DNA of 64,000 bases, taken from positions 1 to 64,000 of the forward strand of contig DASRZL010000126.1 in NCBI GenBank assembly GCA_035686425.1, read 5' to 3'. Below the pieces are notes generated by a model. The model was not told where the DNA came from, did no database searches, and saw only the letters and a list, made by a program, of their open reading frames with translations. Both the position numbers and the translations under genes were made by a program. Origin of the DNA: CAIXSE01 sp035686425 (GTDB taxonomy: Bacteria > Actinomycetota > Thermoleophilia > UBA2241). Of this stretch, positions 60,381 to 64,000 are shown piece after piece (position 1 is the stretch's first letter; the number at the start of each line of letters is the position of its first letter).

Positions 60381-60881
60381 ATGCCCCACGTGATGATCAG
60401 CAGGAAGAAGTGCACCGGGTGCCACATGTGCGAGCTGGCGTGCTCGGCCCACCACGAGAACGCCTACCGGCCGTCGGTCGCGCGCCTCTTCTCGGAGTGC
60501 AATCCGACCACCGCCGAGATCAAGGGTCACACCTGCCTCCAGACCGGCTGCTCCAAGTGCCAGGAGGTCTGCCCGAACGACGCCATCGTGACCAAGAGGA
60601 TCACGGTGACCCCCAAGGGCTTCTTCGAGAGCAAGGAGAAGGTCGGGGACACGGTGGACGGCTACGTCCTCGTCGTCGAGGAAGACAAGTGCAACAACTG
60701 CGGGGACTGCTACGAGGTGTGCCCCACCGGCGTCATCCACGAGCACCCCGACCGCGAGGTCGCCTTCAAGTGCGACCTCTGCGGCGGCGAGCCGCAGTGC
60801 ATCGCCTTCTGCCAGAACAAGTACGTGTACGCCGTCGACCTCAAGGTCGACAAGATGGACAAGGAACTGGCGAAGGCCTGA
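60381..60881 (+). CDS. Multi-cluster [4Fe-4S] ferredoxin, AOR partner
   Basis: A 166-residue electron-transfer protein with several cysteine clusters: CTGCHMCELACS, CLQTGCSKCQEVCPN, CNNCGDCYEVCP and CDLCGGEPQCIAFC, about four [4Fe-4S] sites of the HycB/AOR-partner type. It carries electrons from AOR to an acceptor. It is encoded immediately after aor, in the same frame, with MoaD-like protein two bases downstream of its stop. The ATG at 60381 follows AGGAAGGGA. Confidence 0.9.
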   Translation: MPHVMISRKKCTGCHMCELACSAHHENAYRPSVARLFSECNPTTAEIKGHTCLQTGCSKCQEVCPNDAIVTKRITVTPKGFFESKEKVGDTVDGYVLVVEEDKCNNCGDCYEVCPTGVIHEHPDREVAFKCDLCGGEPQCIAFCQNKYVYAVDLKVDKMDKELAKA

Positions 60882-60883
60882 GC

Positions 60884-61153
60884 GTGGCGAAGGTCACGGT
60901 CAAGCTTCCCGTCGGCGCGGTGACCGCGAGCGGCCTCTCGGAGGTCGCGGTCGAGGCCGCCACGGCCGGCGAGGCGCTCGACAAGGCGATCGCCGTCGAG
61001 GCCAGCATCCGCTCACGGGTGTACCGCGACGACGGGCGCATGTACGCGGGCGTCTTCGTCGGCGGTCGCAACGTCAAGCTTGTCGGCGGCCTCGACGCCG
61101 AGCTCAAGGACGGCGACGTCCTTCGGATCGTGCCGCCGATCTCGGGCGGCTGA
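60884..61153 (+). CDS. MoaD/ThiS-family sulfur carrier protein
   Basis: An 89-residue ubiquitin-fold protein ending in the di-glycine tail PPISGG needed for thiocarboxylation. In AOR operons these proteins supply sulfur for pyranopterin (tungsten or molybdenum cofactor) synthesis. GTG 60884 is two bases after the ferredoxin stop. ThiS is excluded only by context. A strong terminator ends the operon. Confidence 0.85.
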   Translation: MAKVTVKLPVGAVTASGLSEVAVEAATAGEALDKAIAVEASIRSRVYRDDGRMYAGVFVGGRNVKLVGGLDAELKDGDVLRIVPPISGG

Positions 61154-61186
61154 CCGGGGATCGAGCCGCCGGGCGGGCAGCACTGG

Positions 61187-61221
61187 ACGGGGCGGGCGCT
61201 CGTGAGGAGCGCCCGCCCCGT
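61187..61221 (+). terminator. Terminator of the AOR operon
   Basis: ACGGGGCGGGCGCT (61187-61200) pairs perfectly with its complement at 61208-61221 and is followed by TCTCATT. Confidence 0.8.
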
Positions 61222-61230
61222 TCTCATTGG

Positions 61231-61236
61231 TACACT
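61231..61236 (+). promoter_or_regulatory. Extended -10 box giving a leaderless nitroreductase message
   Basis: TACACT with an upstream TGG (extended -10) lies exactly six bases before the ATG at 61243. Confidence 0.5.
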
Positions 61237-61242
61237 GGACCC

Positions 61243-61905
61243 ATGGAAGAGCGCGGCCACAGATCCAGGCTCGAGCTGACGGGGCTCGCCGACGCCGTCC
61301 ACGGCCGGGCGAGCGTGCGCCGCTACGCGCCGGAGCGCGTCCCGCGCGAGGACGTCGCCGCCATGGTCGGCCTCGCCGTCCGCGCGGCCAACGCCGGCAA
61401 CGCGCAGATGTGGCGCTTCATCGCCGTGGAGGACGCCAATCTGCGCGCGGCGATGAAGGACGCCGTGGACGCGGCCCTCGACGTCATGGCCGCGTGGCCG
61501 GAGGCCGAGGGCATGGAGAAGGAGCTCAGGTCGTATCGCGCCTACTCCACCTTCTTCGCCGGCGCGCCGCTCGTGATGGCGATCGTCGGCCTGCCCTACG
61601 GCTCGGTCGCCGACCGGCTGTTCGATGCACGCGGCACTCCTCGCGACGAACGCGACCGTCTGCGCGCCCGTCCGGACCTGCAGAGCATCGGCGCCGCCGT
61701 GCAGCTGCTCTGCACGGGCGCGCACACCATGGGCTACGGCTCGTGCTGGATGACCGCGCCGGTTCTGGCCGCGCCGGCCATCGAGGCGCTGCTTGGCGTG
61801 GAGCCTCCGGCGGCTCTGGTCGCGGTGGTCCCCATCGGCCGGCCCGCCTCGCCGCCAAGGCCGTCCTCGCGCCGTCCCGTCGAGGACGTCCTCGAGTTCC
61901 GGTGA
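61243..61905 (+). CDS. Nitroreductase-family FMN protein
   Basis: A 220-residue nitroreductase-fold protein. The FMN-binding start RASVRRYAPERVPREDV and the C-terminal region GYGSCWMTAPVLAAP are clear. The family reduces nitroaromatics, quinones and other substrates with NAD(P)H, and some members act in cofactor maturation. It lies between the AOR operon and pylB with its own leaderless promoter, so a link to either is unproven. The C-terminus is Pro/Ser-rich. Confidence 0.85.
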   Translation: MEERGHRSRLELTGLADAVHGRASVRRYAPERVPREDVAAMVGLAVRAANAGNAQMWRFIAVEDANLRAAMKDAVDAALDVMAAWPEAEGMEKELRSYRAYSTFFAGAPLVMAIVGLPYGSVADRLFDARGTPRDERDRLRARPDLQSIGAAVQLLCTGAHTMGYGSCWMTAPVLAAPAIEALLGVEPPAALVAVVPIGRPASPPRPSSRRPVEDVLEFR

Positions 61906-61919
61906 CCGCGCCGGTGCGC

Positions 61920-61969
61920 TTGCCAGCCCCTCTCGGCCCTCGGTACACTCCCGGGGCGCGGCGCCCCGG
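61920..61969 (+). promoter_or_regulatory. Promoter and leader hairpin of the pyl operon
   Basis: TTGCCA (61920-61925) and TACACT (61944-61949) are 18 bp apart. CCGGGGCG (61951-61958) pairs with CGCCCCGG (61962-61969) around CGG at the expected 5' end of the message. Seventy bases upstream of pylB. No tRNA-Pyl is present in this spacer. Confidence 0.55.
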
Positions 61970-62017
61970 CGCTGTTCGGTACTCTTCAGCGGCCACAGCG
62001 AACGGGAGGAACGTCCT

Positions 62018-63088
62018 GTGAACCACCCCGGCGTCTCGATCGGCGGTCTCTGCTCGCGCATCCTCCAGGGCGCCGTCCCGGACGAGGGCGACCTCGAGTC
62101 GCTGCTGCGCGCAGGCGACGAGGCGCCGCTCGTGTTCGCTGCCGCGCGCGAGATGCGCGCGCGGCAGTCCGGCGACGCGGTCTTCCTGTATGGCTTCGTG
62201 TACTTCTCCACGTACTGCCGCAACGAGTGCGCCTTCTGCTTCTACCGCGCGGACAACGAAGAGAGCCCGCGCTACCGCAAGACCACGGACGAGGTGGTCG
62301 CGATCTGCCTCGACCTCGCCGAGTCCGGCGTCGTCCTGCTCGACCTCACCATGGGCGAGGACCCCGTCATCCACGACGATCCCGGCCACGCCGCGCTGGT
62401 GGAGCTCGTCGCCGCCGTAGCGGACGGCGCCGGGCTGCCGGTCATGGTGTCGCCGGGTGTCCTCCCGGAGGCCGCGCTGGGCCAGATCAGCGCGGCCGGG
62501 GCGGACTGGTACGCGCTGTATCAGGAGACGCACACGCGGGAGCTGTACGACCGCCTGCGCGTGGGGCAGCCGTTCGAGGAGCGCGGCGCTGCAAGAGACG
62601 CGGCCCGGCGGGCCGGTCTGCTCGTCGAAGACGGCCTCCTCACCGGCATCGGCGACTCGGCCGCCGACCGCGCCCGCTCGATCGTGGCGATGCGGGAGGC
62701 CGGCTGGGAGCAGGTGCGCGTCATGACCTTCGTCCCTCAGGCGGGCACGCCCCTCGAGGACGTGCGCCCGCTGGGCGACGCGGACGAGTTGCTCACCATC
62801 GCCGCCATGCGGCTGGCGATGCCCGACCGCTTCATCCCGGCTTCGCTGGACGTGGACGGTATCGCCGGCCTGGAGCGGCGGCTCGAGGCGGGGGCGAACG
62901 TGGTCACGTCGATCGTGCCACCGACGGTCGGCCTCGCCGGCGTCTCGCAGGCGGAGCTCGACATCGACGAGGGCTACCGGACGGTACACGGCGTCCTGCC
63001 GCACCTCGCTCGTCTGGGGCTTCGTCCCGCCGGCGTCGACGAGTACCGCGAGCGCATGCGCACGGTGCGCGCCGCCGCGGCGCGGTGA
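62018..63088 (+). CDS. pylB: Methylornithine synthase PylB (radical SAM)
   Basis: A 356-residue radical SAM enzyme. The cluster motif is Cys67-x3-Cys71-x2-Cys74, embedded in YFSTYCRNECAFCFYR as in PylB, followed by DLTMGEDP, YQETHTRELYDRLR and a C-terminal PTVGLAGVS segment. PylB converts L-lysine to (3R)-3-methyl-D-ornithine, the first step to pyrrolysine. The GTG at 62018 follows GGGAGGA and gives the family length. Biotin synthase and HydE are related, but the CAFCFYR motif and the adjacent pylC decide the call. Confidence 0.93.
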   Translation: MNHPGVSIGGLCSRILQGAVPDEGDLESLLRAGDEAPLVFAAAREMRARQSGDAVFLYGFVYFSTYCRNECAFCFYRADNEESPRYRKTTDEVVAICLDLAESGVVLLDLTMGEDPVIHDDPGHAALVELVAAVADGAGLPVMVSPGVLPEAALGQISAAGADWYALYQETHTRELYDRLRVGQPFEERGAARDAARRAGLLVEDGLLTGIGDSAADRARSIVAMREAGWEQVRVMTFVPQAGTPLEDVRPLGDADELLTIAAMRLAMPDRFIPASLDVDGIAGLERRLEAGANVVTSIVPPTVGLAGVSQAELDIDEGYRTVHGVLPHLARLGLRPAGVDEYRERMRTVRAAAAR

Positions 63089-63092
63089 GCGC

Positions 63093-64000
63093 ATGCGCCT
63101 CCTGATCGTCGGCGGCAAGCTGCAGGGCACCGAGGCCGCGTACCTCGCCGCCAAGGCCGGGTGGGAGACTGTGCTCATCGACCGGCGCGAGGCTCCTCCC
63201 GCGGCCGGGCTGACCGATGCGCACGTGATCGCCGACGTCACTGCGGATGAGGCGCGCACGCGGAGCCTCGTAGCCTCGTGTGACGCCGTGCTGCCCGCCT
63301 GTGAGGACGAGCCCACCCTGGCGTGGCTCGCCGAGCGCGTCCCGGCGTGGGGCGTGCCGTTCCTGTTCGACCTCGACGCCTATCGCGTGACGGCGTCGAA
63401 GCTGGCGTCGCGGAGGCTCTTCGCCGAGCTGGATGTGCCCCGCCCGGGTGATTGGCCGGGCTGCGGCCTCCCCGCAGTGATCAAGCCGAGCACGGCGAGC
63501 GGGAGCGAGGGCGTCGTCGTCGCCCACGACAAAGCCGAGCTGGAGGCGGCCCGGAGCGAGCTGGTGGCCGCCGGGCACGACGTGGTCACCGAAGAGTACG
63601 TGGCCGGCCCCTCACTCTCACTCGAGGTGCTGGCGTGGGGCGGAAGGGCCGTACCGCTCCAGGTGACTGGCCTCGAGTTCGACGCGACCTATGACTGCAA
63701 GCGTGTGGTGGCGCCGGTAGGGGAGGCCGCCGGCGGAGCGCCCGCGTCCGCCGGCCCCGGCGGCGCCTGCGACTGGGATGCCGCCGTCGCCGGCGGCGTC
63801 CTCGATGCCTTCGACGCGGCCAGCGTGCGCGTGGCGGAAGGCCTCGGCCTCAACGGCCTCATGGACGTGGAGGTGATGGTGAGCGGCACGGCGCCGAAGC
63901 TGCTCGAGATCGACGCGCGGCTCCCCAGCCAGACCCCGACGGCGGTCTACTGGTCGAGCGGGCTCAACGTCGTCGAGTTGCTGGCCGAGACCGTGCGCAC
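63093..64000 (+). CDS. pylC: 3-methylornithine--L-lysine ligase PylC (ATP-grasp), truncated by the window end
   Basis: At least 302 residues, open to the end of the window. The start MRLLIVGGKLQGTEAAYLA is the PylC N-terminus. ATP-grasp features include PSTASGSEGVVV, LSLEVLAW, FDATYDCKRV and the metal-binding EIDARLPSQTPTAVYWSSG. PylC joins 3-methyl-D-ornithine to lysine. It starts four bases after pylB. pylD and pylS with tRNA-Pyl would be expected beyond the edge. Confidence 0.93.
   Translation, partial: MRLLIVGGKLQGTEAAYLAAKAGWETVLIDRREAPPAAGLTDAHVIADVTADEARTRSLVASCDAVLPACEDEPTLAWLAERVPAWGVPFLFDLDAYRVTASKLASRRLFAELDVPRPGDWPGCGLPAVIKPSTASGSEGVVVAHDKAELEAARSELVAAGHDVVTEEYVAGPSLSLEVLAWGGRAVPLQVTGLEFDATYDCKRVVAPVGEAAGGAPASAGPGGACDWDAAVAGGVLDAFDAASVRVAEGLGLNGLMDVEVMVSGTAPKLLEIDARLPSQTPTAVYWSSGLNVVELLAETVR

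Noticed and set aside
57915..60746. A 943-codon open frame antisense to the AOR, DUF3467 and dehydrogenase genes
   Set aside because: It is a shadow caused by high G+C third positions of the plus-strand genes. It has no family resemblance and crosses several real gene boundaries. The same applies to long antisense frames at 11585-13951 and 46651-48879.
61906..62017. Possible tRNA-Pyl upstream of pylB
   Set aside because: No anticodon loop with CTA and no cloverleaf can be drawn; the only structure is a short G+C hairpin.

Overview
The window is a gene-dense, very G+C-rich stretch whose stop codons are almost all TGA. Of about 60 stops read here, three are TAG and none is TAA. Leaderless-looking starts, GTG/TTG initiation, GatCAB, trehalose synthesis and twin-arginine secretion fit a deep-branching actinobacterium. 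Tungsten aldehyde:ferredoxin oxidoreductase, FeoB, formyl-THF synthetase with a diaphorase, NifV-type homocitrate synthase and pyrrolysine biosynthesis point to an anaerobic or microaerophilic life. The taxonomic call is inference only.

Layout. 1-365: tail of a beta-sandwich repeat protein and a frameshifted relic of a second copy. 507-13855: a catabolic island with three IclR regulators, two short-chain dehydrogenases, a hydroxyacyl-CoA-dehydrogenase-type enzyme, a cyclase/amidohydrolase, a cupin, a beta-keto acid cleavage enzyme and a complete branched-chain-amino-acid-type ABC transporter. An 11-bp motif (CCGTATCGTGG) recurs in front of three of its transcription units. 13902-23837: housekeeping and regulatory genes, namely an FMN-reductase relic, 5-formyl-THF cyclo-ligase, a V4R-GGDEF protein, rlmH, argS, a BlaI-type repressor, M42 and M55 peptidases, tRNA-Gly(CCC), and a DtxR/FeoB iron pair. 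23889-32353: hydrolase, TreT and GT20 trehalose enzymes, a membrane protein, a thioredoxin-like protein, an orphan DNA methyltransferase, a glycosyltransferase and LarC.

32396-38576: a one-carbon module (fhs, fchA, folD) followed by NuoE/NuoF-like diaphorase subunits. The FolD has lost the usual cyclohydrolase residues, in keeping with a separate FchA. 38768-46438: two paralogous APC permeases flanking an Lrp/AsnC regulator, a phosphoesterase plus nucleotidyltransferase-like pair, and a class III (putrescine-type) aminotransferase. A TTCGG-N8-CCGAA element lies upstream of both the regulator and the aminotransferase. 46527-49529: small ORF, PqqD-like protein, ABC exporter and TetR. 49709-58337: cold-shock protein, gatCAB, a homocitrate-to-2-oxoadipate operon with an embedded cyclophilin, and DUF3467.

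58465-61221: AOR, poly-ferredoxin and MoaD-like protein. 61243 to the end: a nitroreductase, then pylB and the start of pylC, the first two steps of pyrrolysine synthesis. The main biological message is a bacterium that probably decodes some UAG codons as pyrrolysine, which is normally used for methylamine methyltransferases. The C1-folate module is a plausible outlet for those methyl groups. Against that background, the TAG that ends the AOR gene lies in frame with the downstream ferredoxin gene and is worth testing.
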